Source: a virus
Virus record (IMG/VR): IMGVR_UViG_3300044993_000245
Coordinates: 1 to 24,872 of that record
Length of the DNA: 24,872 nucleotides
Direction: 5' to 3' (one strand)
Part shown: piece after piece, positions 1 to 7,214 of the stretch
How positions within the stretch are numbered: the stretch's first letter is position 1
Layout: the number at the start of each line of letters is the position of its first letter
Notes under the pieces: generated by a model
Databases searched by the model: none
What the model was told of the DNA's origin: nothing
Seen by the model: only the letters and a program-made list of their open reading frames with translations
Position numbers and translations under genes: made by a program

Positions 1-1185
1 TTGCAGTTCCTCGATCCAGCCGTTGAACGGGCTGGCGAGCGCGAAGTTCGAGCCGATGCGGAGCGCCGTCATGCCGGTGGGCAGCGTCTCGCTGCTCGCG
101 CTGGTGGCACCCGCGACGCCGGTGGCGCTGAGCGCATAGTCGCCGGGCTTTACGCGCCACTCGACCTGCTTGAGCCCAAGCGTCGACACGACGCCGCTTT
201 GCAGCGTCAACACGTCCGAGGCGGATTTACGCAGGATGAGCTTGAAGCGGTTGTCCGTGTCGAAGATGAGCCGCCAGAGATTGCTGGCGTCCACGCCCGC
301 GCCCGCGATGAAGCGCGTGGACGAATCCGACAGCCGGTCGACATCAACCTTCGCAACACCGCCATGCGCCGCGTCGAGCCCCGCCGCCTCCCAGCCGGGA
401 AAGGGCTCGGGCTGGCCGTTGGAGGGGCGGGTGCCCGGCACGGCAGTGATGTCGGAGGCAAGGAGCGTTGCCGCGCCGCCCGCGACAACGATTGGCGGCG
501 AAGCGAAGCTGTTTTCCTGAAGCTGATTGAGGATGAAGTAGTACTCCGCGTTGTCGGTAGTCCGGAAGCCCATACTGCGCGAGGCAGTGCTCGGCGTGCC
601 GGTGAACGCGAACCGAGTCAGACCCGCATTCGGGCTGACCGTGCCAAGCGCAGCTTGACCGACCAGCACGATCTGCACGGAGCCCGAAACAACGTAAAGC
701 CATCCCGACAAGGTGTGCGGGTTTGTGTTCCCCGTTGTGCCGTTTATTGTAAGCGTGTTTGTCGAACTGTCCGCGACGGCGCGGTAGATGCGGCCCGACG
801 TGCAGACATTCTGGAGCCCGGCCGCCGCAATCATCGCCGCCTCAACAGGCTGCGTCACCGTGATGCCGCCCGTCAGCGTCAGGCCGGTATTGTCAGCCGG
901 GTTTGCATTGAAATTCAGGCATTTGTTCGTGATCTGCCCGTTCGCATAGAGCCCGCGATCCGTCCTCGGCAGGGCGTTGTTGCCGAGCGTCTGCACCGCG
1001 CCCGCCGAATCGGGCAGGAAGATACCGGAGGCGCGGGTGACGGCGAGCTGCCCGGCGGGCGTGGTATTGCCTCCCTGCCGCCGCCAGTACAGGCCGCGCG
1101 TGTAATCGTCGGCATAGGCGGCGAGGGGGTTCACCCATGCGGGGCGGCCCCCAAACAGCCTGCGGCGCGCGAGGGGAGACGGCAT
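1..1185 (-). CDS. Phage structural protein with LamG-like domain (partial, C-terminus cut by window edge)
   Basis: An uninterrupted minus-strand frame of 395 codons runs from an ATG at 1185 to the window edge, and I translated all of it without meeting a stop. The N-terminus (MPSPLARRRLFGG) leads into a Gly/Thr/Asn-rich beta-type sequence. Near the visible end are FNGWIEEL and repeated short strands typical of LamG/concanavalin-like lectin folds in phage tail or fibre proteins. The upstream gene's stop overlaps the start (TGATG), so the two are translationally coupled. The role, surface or glycan binding in the virion, is inferred from fold-like features only. A longer ORF on the opposite strand is a GC-driven shadow. 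Confidence 0.72.
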   Translation of the reverse strand, partial: MPSPLARRRLFGGRPAWVNPLAAYADDYTRGLYWRRQGGNTTPAGQLAVTRASGIFLPDSAGAVQTLGNNALPRTDRGLYANGQITNKCLNFNANPADNTGLTLTGGITVTQPVEAAMIAAAGLQNVCTSGRIYRAVADSSTNTLTINGTTGNTNPHTLSGWLYVVSGSVQIVLVGQAALGTVSPNAGLTRFAFTGTPSTASRSMGFRTTDNAEYYFILNQLQENSFASPPIVVAGGAATLLASDITAVPGTRPSNGQPEPFPGWEAAGLDAAHGGVAKVDVDRLSDSSTRFIAGAGVDASNLWRLIFDTDNRFKLILRKSASDVLTLQSGVVSTLGLKQVEWRVKPGDYALSATGVAGATSASSETLPTGMTALRIGSNFALASPFNGWIEELQ

Positions 1186-1769
1186 CAATCGGCCTGTACG
1201 AACAGCTCGAAATCGAGCGTCTGCGCCACGGCACCAGGATTCCACGGCGCGTTGGCCCGCAGGATGCCGCGCAGCCCGCTCGCCGGGCCGAGGCCCTGAA
1301 GGTCGTACGGCACCCATGAGAGCCCGGAGGCAGGCCCGACGATCTGCATCGCCGCGCCGGTCTCGACGCCGGTCGCGTACCAGCCCGAGGCTGAGAATGT
1401 AAACCGCCCGACCATCTGGTTCATCATGGCCGCCGTCAGGGTCAGGGCTGCATTGTCCGCGGGATACGATCCGGCAGCATAGGGGATGCCCACCACGGGC
1501 CGGAACAGCAGCAGGTCGAACGCAAAGTCGGCCGTCACCAGCGCGCCGCTCGCCGCCTTTGCAACGCATTTCGCGGCGGTGATTACGCCGGAGCCCGACG
1601 CCCCGCCCTCCGGAATCGCGAATTCCAGCGGCGTGACGCTCGCCGCCGTGGTCGTATTGGCGATGTGGTCGTTGGCCGCGTACTGCGTCGCGTCCGCCGC
1701 CCTGACCCGCTGGGCCGTGACGCGCGGCGTGATACCGCCGACCGCCCCGAGTTTCACACGTGTCGTCAT
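1185..1769 (-). CDS. Hypothetical phage structural protein, 194 aa
   Basis: The ATG at 1769 follows an AAGAGG ribosome site, and the stop overlaps the start of the LamG-like gene. The protein is rich in Ala, Gly, Thr and Val and has no membrane segment or catalytic motif. That composition, together with its place between the small terminase and a LamG-like protein, suggests a virion component such as a tail or head-decoration protein. I do not recognise a specific family. The compact beta-rich pattern (for example FTFSASGWYATG) agrees with a jelly-roll or immunoglobulin-like fold, but this is inference. Confidence 0.7.
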   Translation of the reverse strand: MTTRVKLGAVGGITPRVTAQRVRAADATQYAANDHIANTTTAASVTPLEFAIPEGGASGSGVITAAKCVAKAASGALVTADFAFDLLLFRPVVGIPYAAGSYPADNAALTLTAAMMNQMVGRFTFSASGWYATGVETGAAMQIVGPASGLSWVPYDLQGLGPASGLRGILRANAPWNPGAVAQTLDFELFVQAD

Positions 1770-1840
1770 ATCAGCCTCTTTTTTGCGGTTGCGAAATGTT
1801 TTCCCGCGATTTTTGGATAGTCGTTACGCAGGTGCAGCAT
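1766..1840 (-). CDS. Possible 24-aa basic peptide ORF
   Basis: This short frame lies in the 100-bp gap between the small terminase and the next structural gene. It starts at an ATG at 1840 behind GTGGGA, encodes a Lys/Arg/His-rich peptide beginning MLHLRNDY, and ends in an ATGA overlap with the downstream start at 1769. The overlap matches the coupling style of this genome. The peptide could equally be a remnant of a larger lost gene, or chance. Confidence 0.3.
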   Translation of the reverse strand: MLHLRNDYPKIAGKHFATAKKRLI

Positions 1841-1870
1841 GTTCCCACGCTGCCAACGGGGAGGAATTGG

Positions 1871-2380
1871 CTACGCGCCGGAATCCTGTGCCTTGACCGC
1901 CTTCGCAAGTACTAAAGCAATCCGCCGCGCAATCTCCGTCTCGCTCGCCTCAGGCATGAGCGGAGCGCCGTCCCTGCCAGTCAGTTCGGACTTGTCCGCC
2001 AGCCCGAGATCGCGGGCGATAATGTTGGGATTCAGCAGGTCCGCCGCAGCGCCGGTGAACTTCTGCTCCCGGATAACCTGTTCCGCGGCCTGTACGACTT
2101 GGGAAAAACCTTCTCTTTTGCGGTAATCGTCCCACGACCTCCGGTCGATCCCGAGGAAAATACACAGCCCGCCAATGGTCATGGCGCGGAGCTTCGGTAC
2201 GGGTTCGACCTTGCTTTCGCCCTGGTATGATACAAGCCTGTACTCATACAGCGGGTTGTCTGCGGCCCATTCGAAATATTCGACGCAGGCGTCCCACAGG
2301 ATTTCGGGCGAGGCGAAAATCAGGTCGCGGCCGTGTTTTGTGCGGGCCTCCCAGAAGCGGTTTCCCTTGGGCGCGGCCAT
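1871..2380 (-). CDS. Terminase small subunit (P22/Sf6 gp3-type DNA packaging protein)
   Basis: The 169-aa product resembles the gp3 family of small terminase subunits along its whole length. Hallmarks are [10 protein letters not shown] and ASPEILW near the N-terminus, [13 protein letters not shown] and [11 protein letters not shown] in the middle, and the family signature around [19 protein letters not shown] before an acidic C-terminus. Small subunits form rings that recognise the phage packaging site and load the large terminase ATPase/nuclease. The ATG at 2380 lies two bases after the stop of the preceding gene. The large subunit, which usually follows directly, is not next to it here. Confidence 0.93.
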   Translation of the reverse strand: MAAPKGNRFWEARTKHGRDLIFASPEILWDACVEYFEWAADNPLYEYRLVSYQGESKVEPVPKLRAMTIGGLCIFLGIDRRSWDDYRKREGFSQVVQAAEQVIREQKFTGAAADLLNPNIIARDLGLADKSELTGRDGAPLMPEASETEIARRIALVLAKAVKAQDSGA

Positions 2381-2382
2381 GT

Positions 2383-2637
2383 CTAGCCCTCCGCCCTTGC
2401 AAAGAGGCTGCGCCGGGTACCGGACCTCCGCTTTTTGGGTTCGGCGAAAACAGAGCCGCTCGCCGGGGCTGAACCGAAGATGCCGCCCTCTCCGGGTGTA
2501 AAACCGGCCCCCCGGAACGCGCGGGAATCCTTGAACTCCGCGAGGGCCTGATTGATCGCGTCCACGCGCGACACCCCCTCCCGCCGTTTCTGCCGGACGG
2601 ATTTACCGAGGCTGCCGCCTCTTGCTGCGGGTTTCAT
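2383..2637 (-). CDS. Small basic hypothetical phage protein, 84 aa
   Basis: The ATG at 2637 is preceded by a good GGAGGT site; a TTG one codon upstream is less likely. The gene sits just upstream of the small terminase with a 2-base gap, so it probably belongs to the same packaging transcript. The product is basic and low in complexity, with [20 protein letters not shown] at the N-terminus and [10 protein letters not shown] near the C-terminus. A DNA-associated role would be reasonable, but no family is recognised. Confidence 0.65.
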   Translation of the reverse strand: MKPAARGGSLGKSVRQKRREGVSRVDAINQALAEFKDSRAFRGAGFTPGEGGIFGSAPASGSVFAEPKKRRSGTRRSLFARAEG

Positions 2638-2656
2638 CAAGACCTCCGGAATGCAA

Positions 2657-2682
2657 AAGCCCCGCCGGTGATGGCGGGGCTT
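2657..2682 (-). terminator. Rho-independent terminator, minus strand
   Basis: A perfect 10-bp inverted repeat (AAGCCCCGCC, 6-base loop, complement) is followed on the minus strand by TTTTG. It lies between the DUF6456-like regulator and the 84-aa gene and would end transcripts arriving from the right, separating packaging genes from the upstream cluster. Confidence 0.85.
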
Positions 2683-2730
2683 GAGGCAATTGTCCTATTG
2701 AACCCACTATGTGTTGATTTTCTGGAAACG

Positions 2731-3213
2731 TCAAGTTTTCCGCGGGGGCAGGTCACGCCTGTCGGCCAGACCGTAATGCACGGCCAGCTCGTCCAGAGCC
2801 TCCCGGGCGCGCGGCCCGACATAATGCGGGCTCCAGCCGTAGCGGGCCGCTATATCCCTGAGCGTCATACCCTCGCCGCATAGAGACCTGATGATGATCG
2901 CACCGACTGGGCTGATTGCCGTAATGGCGCGGCGGACCCGCTCCTGTGCCTGACACTGCCTGTCGGTCAGCGTGTTCCGCGGGTATCCGCCCTGCACCCT
3001 CTCGCACATCTCTGCGGAGCGGCTCGCGCCGATGGTGAGGGCCTCCCAGTCCCGCCGGAACGTGCCGCCCGCAAGATGCTGATACGCCTGGATGATACCT
3101 TTTTTGAGCAGCAGATCGAGCGGGCTCTCGGCGCAGTTGTAGGCGTGGACGCCGGAATCCTGATCTGTCTGGCGGTATTCGAGGATCGCCGCGTTGCCGT
3201 CGCGTCCGGTCAT
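2731..3213 (-). CDS. DUF6456-like helix-turn-helix regulator (candidate late regulator)
   Basis: A GGAGG site six bases upstream supports the ATG at 3213. The 160-aa protein has the pattern DLLLKKGIIQAYQHLAGGTFRRDWE followed by a C-terminal helix-turn-helix (LCGEGMTLRDIAARYGW, then VGPRAREALDEL). This arrangement resembles the DUF6456 domain found in alphaproteobacterial chromosomes and phages and has a sigma-70 region 4-like feel. Its position just ahead of the terminator and the packaging genes fits a late-gene activator or antiterminator analogous to lambda Q. That function is inferred from position and fold. Confidence 0.7.
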   Translation of the reverse strand: MTGRDGNAAILEYRQTDQDSGVHAYNCAESPLDLLLKKGIIQAYQHLAGGTFRRDWEALTIGASRSAEMCERVQGGYPRNTLTDRQCQAQERVRRAITAISPVGAIIIRSLCGEGMTLRDIAARYGWSPHYVGPRAREALDELAVHYGLADRRDLPPRKT

Positions 3214-3317
3214 GTGGCCTCCATGCTGATGGGCGGGCCTAGTATGGCCCGATCGCCGGATTTTTCAATGCGGGGCGGGCACAATACGGATGAGCTTCGG
3301 ATCGGCACCTGCATAGA

Positions 3318-3518
3318 TCAGGCGGGCGCGGCGGCTTGGGATGACTTGTCCTTGCGCGGCCTGCCGCGTGGTCTCTTGATTGCGGTGGCCTGGGCGATGC
3401 AGGGTCTTGCGGCTTCCTGCATCCGCCCCCACCTGACACGGTCTTCGGACCTGATCCAGCCGGTGACGTAGACGAGTCCCTCATTCTTGAGGCGGCGATG
3501 CTTGTTGCGGGAGTTCAT
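3318..3518 (-). CDS. Small AT-hook-like DNA-binding protein, 66 aa
   Basis: The protein carries the AT-hook core RPRGRPRK near its C-terminus, a motif that binds the minor groove of AT-rich DNA. The rest is basic with two Trp residues. The ATG at 3518 is preceded by a G-rich stretch (GGGGGG) about a dozen bases upstream, a weak or distant ribosome site. The 104 bp between this stop and the next gene hold nothing I can identify. A nucleoid-associated or transcription-modulating role is likely but unproven. Confidence 0.6.
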   Translation of the reverse strand: MNSRNKHRRLKNEGLVYVTGWIRSEDRVRWGRMQEAARPCIAQATAIKRPRGRPRKDKSSQAAAPA

Positions 3519-3527
3519 AAAGTTTTG

Positions 3528-3695
3528 TTACCCCCCAAATCCGGTTTCGTCGCCCGCCTCAATCCAATCTAGGATCATTTGCAAGAGTTCCGCGTCAGAC
3601 GCAGATGCAATAGCATCCAGGTCCTCGAATTGACATTCAAAAATGGCTGCAATTTCGAGGTCCGCCCGGCTGGTGTTTTCGTCGATAAAGATCAT
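3528..3695 (-). CDS. Acidic hypothetical protein, 55 aa
   Basis: The frame is open to 3803, but the ATG at 3695 has the only convincing ribosome site (GGGAGA, 7-8 bases upstream), so I start there. The product begins MIFIDENTSRADLEIAAIF and is strongly acidic, with alternating hydrophobic and acidic residues suggesting helices. The sequence between 3696 and 3789 is AT-richer and probably regulatory. No family is recognised. Confidence 0.55.
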   Translation of the reverse strand: MIFIDENTSRADLEIAAIFECQFEDLDAIASASDAELLQMILDWIEAGDETGFGG

Positions 3696-3789
3696 TTTTT
3701 CTCTCCCGTTTGGGCGCTTGCCCGTTTCCATGCCTCTGTTGTGCCATATAGGACGCGGCGCGTCAATATAAAAATGCGCGGCGCGTGAT

Positions 3790-3981
3790 TTATTTTTTAG
3801 CAATGCTCATCAATGCCCGCGCGAGAAACCACGGCCAGAACAGCCACAAGACGACCACGCCTATTAATATCGCGACAACGTGGTGGGACCCGCTCCGGAC
3901 GAGGGCGGCAAGCATCGGAGCATGGAGGGTTTCAAGAACCAGCAGCCCGCCCGCGATCAGGTATAGCTGAACGTATATCAT
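3790..3981 (-). CDS. Small membrane protein, 63 aa, two predicted TM segments
   Basis: Two hydrophobic stretches, about residues 2-20 (VQLYLIAGGLLVLETL) and 33-55 (HVVAILIGVVVLWLFWPWFLA), indicate a helical hairpin in the inner membrane with the C-terminal AKK outside the helix. The start overlaps the stop of the HTH gene by four bases, so the two are coupled. Small two-TM proteins in this position can be holins or superinfection proteins. The sequence does not decide which. Confidence 0.6.
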   Translation of the reverse strand: MIYVQLYLIAGGLLVLETLHAPMLAALVRSGSHHVVAILIGVVVLWLFWPWFLARALMSIAKK

Positions 3982-4352
3982 CTGGGCGCAACCAGGCGGA
4001 TGAGCTTCGGGTCCGCCCCGGCGCAGATTATCCTTGCGATGGCGAGCGCGGCGGCGCGGCGGTTTGCGTAAAAATCACGAGGGACAGACGGCCCGCCGTC
4101 GAGGCCGGGAAGCTCTATCGTGACCGGGAGCGGGTGCGCGAGCCTGTCCTCGCAGATGGCCCACGACTGCATGTCGATCTCCGCCCACAGGTCCGACAGT
4201 TCCGCCAGTACGCCCGGCGGCGCGTTGCGGGCACTGGGCGAGGACGGCGGCTTGCGCCACTTCTCGACGGTCGATTCCGGCACATTCAGGTAGTCCGCGG
4301 CCTCCCGGTTGGAGAGGCCGCAGAGGGATTGAAGGGCGGAGAACGGGGTCAT
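3978..4352 (-). CDS. HTH-domain protein, 124 aa
   Basis: The ATG at 4352 was chosen because it sits in the GGCAGACAG-ATGAC junction shared with two neighbouring genes. The N-terminal 35 residues form a helix-turn-helix (SALQSLCGLSNREAADYL, then NVPESTVEKWR) of the kind that chooses DNA by a recognition helix after NVPEST. The remaining 85 residues are acidic/hydrophobic with no known domain. It may regulate the adjacent minus-strand cluster, but no operator could be assigned. Confidence 0.65.
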   Translation of the reverse strand: MTPFSALQSLCGLSNREAADYLNVPESTVEKWRKPPSSPSARNAPPGVLAELSDLWAEIDMQSWAICEDRLAHPLPVTIELPGLDGGPSVPRDFYANRRAAALAIARIICAGADPKLIRLVAPR

Positions 4353-4368
4353 CTGTCTGCCCTTGTGA

Positions 4369-4596
4369 TTATTGAGGCGGGGGAGGGAGTGGCATCCAGT
4401 GCGTAACATCGGATGGGCTGACAAGGCGACGATCAAGACCATTACAAAGCCAGACGCGGTTGCCTTCGTGTTGGCCGGAGATAGCCTCGCCCCAAACGCA
4501 GTCCGTTACCCGACCGCGACCCCGCACCCATAAATCAACCACCGTCCCATCCTTCGGGGCCGTCTCAATCGGCTGCCATTGTGATTTGTCGGTCAT
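4369..4596 (-). CDS. DUF551-family protein, 75 aa
   Basis: The family signatures are clear: WQPIETAPKDGT at the N-terminus and THWMPLPPPP at the C-terminus. DUF551 proteins are common in phages and mobile elements and have no established function. The start lies in a GGCAGACAG-ATGAC junction. The last nine codons recur as an isolated remnant at 9754-9780 next to the second copy of the promoter repeat, which points to a rearrangement. Confidence 0.85.
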   Translation of the reverse strand: MTDKSQWQPIETAPKDGTVVDLWVRGRGRVTDCVWGEAISGQHEGNRVWLCNGLDRRLVSPSDVTHWMPLPPPPQ

Positions 4597-4607
4597 CTGT
4601 CTGCCAC

Positions 4608-4910
4608 CTAGCGCCGGTTGATCTTGTCCGCGAGAAACGGCCCGTGGGCCGCCTCGCAGGCCTTCCGCGCGGCCTTGTCGCTCGCGGCGAACCCCTTGCC
4701 AGCGGCGCGCGCGGCGTCAAAAGCGGCATCGTAAGTGGCTTGGGCGGGGGCCAGACGGGCCGCGAACGCGGCGCGGGCCTTGGAACCATCAGGATCGGCA
4801 GCGCGCGCCATGGCCTGATTGCGGAGGATTTCTTCGGCGGTCTGCCGGGTGACGGCATAGGCTTTCATCGTCTCGATGATGGCCGCCTCGTAATTTTCTG
4901 TGCTGGTCAT
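4608..4910 (-). CDS. Ala-rich helical hypothetical protein, 100 aa
   Basis: The ATG at 4910 follows AAAGGGCAGACAG, with the promoter repeat beginning about 50 bases upstream. The product starts MTSTENYEAAII and is almost entirely charged/Ala-rich helix (long runs of A, K, R, D), consistent with a coiled coil or a DNA-associated protein. It is the first gene of the left cluster transcript. No family is recognised. Confidence 0.65.
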   Translation of the reverse strand: MTSTENYEAAIIETMKAYAVTRQTAEEILRNQAMARAADPDGSKARAAFAARLAPAQATYDAAFDAARAAGKGFAASDKAARKACEAAHGPFLADKINRR

Positions 4911-4958
4911 CTGTCTGCCCTTTCGGCTGTTGGCCAACCCTGCGTCGGCCTGTGGTGT

Positions 4959-5022
4959 TAATATGTGCTGTTTATCCGCGCATGTCAACGAGAAATATAA
5001 ACAATCCGCATCCGAAATGACT
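4959..5022. repeat. 64-bp direct repeat, copy A (second copy at 9689-9752)
   Basis: This 64-bp segment is repeated in the same orientation at 9689-9752 with two mismatches. It contains the complete minus-strand promoter and the TGTTTAT/ATAAACA dyad. Between the copies lie 4.67 kb with pseudogenes and insertion sequence remnants. Confidence 0.9.
4960..4988 (-). promoter_or_regulatory. Sigma-70-type promoter for the left minus-strand cluster
   Basis: On the minus strand a consensus -35 TTGACA (4988-4983) is separated by exactly 17 bases from CATATT (4965-4960), four of six matches to the -10. Transcription would start near 4953, about 43 bases before the ATG at 4910. Inverted half-sites TGTTTAT and ATAAACA flank the -35 with 21 bases between them, suggesting a repressor operator. 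Confidence 0.7.
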
Positions 5023-5134
5023 TACGGCCAATCGTCTGGCCTCCAGCCGTCGAGGGGAATAGTATTCTTTGCAAACCCATTGACTCTGAGGGTGTATAAC
5101 CTAAGCTGATTGTTCCGTAACAGGACGAATCGGC

Positions 5135-5427
5135 ATGAAGGAAATCACCAAGAAACCTAATAAAATCAGTGTATTAGCACCAAAATCGGGTGCAAAGGGA
5201 ATCGGCTCCGATCAATGGTCTTTGGACCTCGCGATTGAGACCGAACGAGATGTTCAGGGCATCGGAATGGGCGTTCTTTCGGACGGAACGCCCTATATCA
5301 ATCAGCGTGGCCTAGCGGCGCTCTGCGGCGTTCAGAACGCGCACATTGGCGCGGAGAGCTGCCACCTTCAATTGCGCAGTTGGCGATTGAGGCCATCGTG
5401 CCCGCACAGATTGAGCACAAGCCGTAA
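5135..5427 (+). pseudogene. Frame-broken gene (N-terminal and C-terminal pieces in different frames)
   Basis: The frame from ATG 5135 encodes a sensible N-terminus: a Lys-rich start, then SDQWSLDLAIETERDVQG and MGVLSDGTPYINQRGLAALCG. After about residue 72 it turns into Cys/Arg-rich nonsense. A second frame just downstream encodes ELPPSIAQLAIEAIVPAQIE and stops at 5425-5427, looking like the real C-terminus. The gene therefore carries a frameshift or internal deletion near 5345. I know the type as a chromosomal/phage hypothetical protein with a nucleic-acid-related flavour but cannot name it. Confidence 0.6.
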
Positions 5428-5580
5428 CTACTTCTTGGCTTTTGTGCTCTTAGGAGAGTGCGTTGCGGCTTTCGCCAGCTTGCGTAGCTTATCCTCAAAA
5501 GCGGCTTCGGATTCGTCCGCGCCAACTTCCTTCGCCGCCTGTTTGAAGCGGTCCGCTTGGGATTTCTCTTTCTGAGGCAC
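5428..5580 (-). CDS. Small conserved Lys-rich protein, 50 aa
   Basis: The frame with a GTG start at 5580 encodes PQKEKSQADRFKQAAKEVG, then ADESEAAFEDKLRKLAKA and a Lys-rich tail. I recall small proteins of this pattern (QxxxFxxAAxExGxDESExxFxxxLxKLAK) in proteobacterial genomes, often near DUF3800 genes. The start lies one base from the oppositely oriented DUF3800 ATG, leaving no room for separate ribosome sites, so this junction may not be original. The stop abuts the neighbouring pseudogene's TAA, tail to tail. Confidence 0.55.
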   Translation of the reverse strand: MPQKEKSQADRFKQAAKEVGADESEAAFEDKLRKLAKAATHSPKSTKAKK

Positions 5581-5581
5581 T

Positions 5582-5695
5582 ATGCACCTACTTTTTGTTG
5601 ATGAATCGGGGACTCCGCCAAAGCCGGATGTAAGGGGACAGCGATATTTCGTTGTCGGCGGCATAATCAAAGTGCCGCTGCGCGGTTGGGTATAG
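5582..5695 (+). pseudogene. DUF3800 protein, N-terminal fragment
   Basis: An ATG at 5582 opens 37 codons with MHLLFVDESGTPPKPD and RYFVVGGIIK. The DESG strand and YFVVGG are the hallmark N-terminus of DUF3800, an RNase H-like fold family common on mobile elements. The reading breaks off after about residue 32 and stops at 5693-5695. A full protein has well over 200 residues, so this is a remnant, probably cut when the downstream transposon or a deletion arrived. Confidence 0.7.
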
Positions 5696-5779
5696 CAGAC
5701 GCCGGGTGAGACCTTAGTCCCAACGTGCAATTTCGACGCACTCCCGGCGTAAGAATCATCTCATGAACGCTTTGGATTC
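5696..5779. other. Junction between DUF3800 fragment and IS1595 transposase
   Basis: No gene is visible here. The left end of the IS1595-type element should lie in this stretch, but I could not identify a matching terminal inverted repeat or target duplication with the right side (about 6774-6790). A 7-bp pair CGCCGGG/CCCGGCG (5701 and 5743) is present, with a long loop. Confidence 0.4.
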
Positions 5780-6721
5780 TCAAGCTTTCTGACAAGCTGG
5801 GTTATATTTCAGCCGCTTACCGACGATCCCTGCGAGCGCGCGGGTAGCGCGCTGAGCATCGCTCACGCCCAAGGATTCGCGCTCGTTATAGCGGAAATCA
5901 AATTCGGCCAGATAACGCTTCAAGTGCTGTTGGCTGACATGATGGAACGTGCCGGTTATGCCGCGCTTGAGAACCGAGAAATAGCCTTCCACGGTGTTGG
6001 TATGGGCTTCGCCGCGCACATACTCGCCAATGCCGTGGTTCACGACCTCATGGGCAAAGTCCTTGTGCATGTGGCGGTACTGGCCTGCATCGTCGGTCAT
6101 AAGGAACGTCTTGGCGTCGAGTTGAGCGACAAGGATAGGACGCAGCGTCTTGGCGGTGACGCTCGGCACATGATGCGAGCGGACGCGGCCATTGCGTTCC
6201 ACTAGGGAGAATACGATCTCCTTGCCCATGCCGCCGATGTTCTTGCTGTTGTGCTTGGAGCGGTGCTTGTTGGTTTCCTTGCCGCCGATATAGGTTTCGT
6301 CGGCTTCCACGAATTTGCCTTCGCCGCCCATCGGTTCGATGTGCAGAACGCGCATGGCCTCGCGGAGCCGGTGCGCCATGAACCATGCGGTTTTGTAGGT
6401 CACGCCCAACGTGCGGTGAAGCTGATGGGCGCTGATGCCCTTCTTGGACGAAGCCATGAGATAGGCAGCCTGAAACCACAGATTCAGTTTGACGTTGGAC
6501 GCCTCAAAAACGGTGCCGACTTTGACCGTGAACTGTTTACGGCAATCGCCGCACTTGTGAAGGCCAAGGCGCACCCGCTTCTCAGGGTTCGCCTTGATGC
6601 TGTAAATCCTACCCATGCAGCCACAGTGCGGGCATACCGGGCCTTCCGGCCAGATGATGGCTTCCAACTTAGCGTAAGTTGCCGCTTCATCGTGAAAGTA
6701 TGCTTTGGATAGAATGGACAT
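5780..6721 (-). CDS. IS1595-family (ISXO2-like) transposase
   Basis: The 313-aa product is full length for the family. The N-terminus has a zinc ribbon (CPHCG ... CGDCRKQF) followed by the DDE-type catalytic domain: FVEADETYIGGKE holds the first Asp, LMTDDAGQYR the second, and AHTNTVEGYFSVLKRGI the downstream N/E region typical of ISXO2-like enzymes. It ends RYNERESLG and a basic tail. The start is fixed by AAGGAG eight bases before ATG 6721, and a promoter is visible upstream. The transposase appears intact, although the element's ends could not be delimited. It has interrupted the phage gene order between an HTH remnant and a DUF3800 remnant. Confidence 0.93.
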   Translation of the reverse strand: MSILSKAYFHDEAATYAKLEAIIWPEGPVCPHCGCMGRIYSIKANPEKRVRLGLHKCGDCRKQFTVKVGTVFEASNVKLNLWFQAAYLMASSKKGISAHQLHRTLGVTYKTAWFMAHRLREAMRVLHIEPMGGEGKFVEADETYIGGKETNKHRSKHNSKNIGGMGKEIVFSLVERNGRVRSHHVPSVTAKTLRPILVAQLDAKTFLMTDDAGQYRHMHKDFAHEVVNHGIGEYVRGEAHTNTVEGYFSVLKRGITGTFHHVSQQHLKRYLAEFDFRYNERESLGVSDAQRATRALAGIVGKRLKYNPACQKA

Positions 6722-6744
6722 CGCCTTGCTCCTTCGATGCCATG

Positions 6745-6773
6745 AATATAGGAAAAATCAAATGGGTTTGCAA
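6745..6773 (-). promoter_or_regulatory. Promoter of the IS1595-type transposase
   Basis: On the minus strand TTGCAA (6773-6768) and TATATT (6750-6745) are separated by 17 bases, with the transposase ATG 24 bases below the -10 and an AAGGAG site between. Confidence 0.65.
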
Positions 6774-6850
6774 GGTATATAACTCCCCCGTCGAGACAGG
6801 CGTTACGCAGGCGCTCCGTTCTCGCGGCCATCGGGCGGGCCCTGGAGGCG

Positions 6851-6968
6851 CTAGGATCGCGCTCCATGCGCGTTTCGATCCTGCCTCGTCTCCCCCTGCA
6901 CAGACGCGAGTTGCGCCTGTGTGAGGCGTAGGCGGGCTCTGGCGGCACGTAGCCCGGCGGGGCTCTCA
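6851..6968 (-). pseudogene. Possible broken HTH (XRE-type) gene next to the IS
   Basis: Right after the 82-aa gene, one minus frame reads PAGLRAARARLRLTQAQLAS, which matches the first two helices of XRE-type proteins, then loses sense and stops at 6853-6851. A different frame stays open towards the IS. This looks like the start of a small repressor-like gene that was frameshifted or cut when the IS1595 element entered. The call rests on a 20-residue resemblance only. Confidence 0.35.
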
Positions 6969-7214
6969 CAAGCCCCTGTACGGCATCGGCTGCTCCGGCC
7001 CGCGCGGCAGCCGGGCTCGCTCTCGGGCCTCGTTGATCTTGATCGCCACAATCCGCGCGCCCTCCGCAGTGCTTGGCGGCCATTCTGCGGCAACCGTCAT
7101 GCGATCGGAAAAAAACGTAGCCCCGAACTCGCGCGCGAGCCAGCCGCGCCACGCATCCCACTGCTTTTCACCCTTGACCACGACCCACAACCCGCCGTTT
7201 CCCTCAATCGCCAT
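6966..7214 (-). CDS. Hypothetical phage protein, 82 aa
   Basis: The ATG at 7214 lies inside the end of the DUF1376 gene (11-base out-of-frame overlap), so it is probably translated by coupling. The product has a Trp-rich N-terminal half (GGLWVVVKGEKQWDAWRGWL) and a basic, Pro-containing end (RARLPRGPEQPMPYRGL). No family is recognised. Its conserved context downstream of a DUF1376 gene suggests a replication-associated accessory role, which is inference. Confidence 0.65.
   Translation of the reverse strand: MAIEGNGGLWVVVKGEKQWDAWRGWLAREFGATFFSDRMTVAAEWPPSTAEGARIVAIKINEARERARLPRGPEQPMPYRGL

Noticed and set aside
1-1299. 432-codon plus-strand open frame
   Set aside because: It lies opposite a coherent structural gene, is Arg/Ala-rich and lacks domain patterns or a ribosome site; it is a GC-bias shadow.
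5701-5749. CGCCGGG/CCCGGCG as the IS1595 terminal repeat
   Set aside because: Both arms are on the left side of the transposase, and no match exists beyond its right side.
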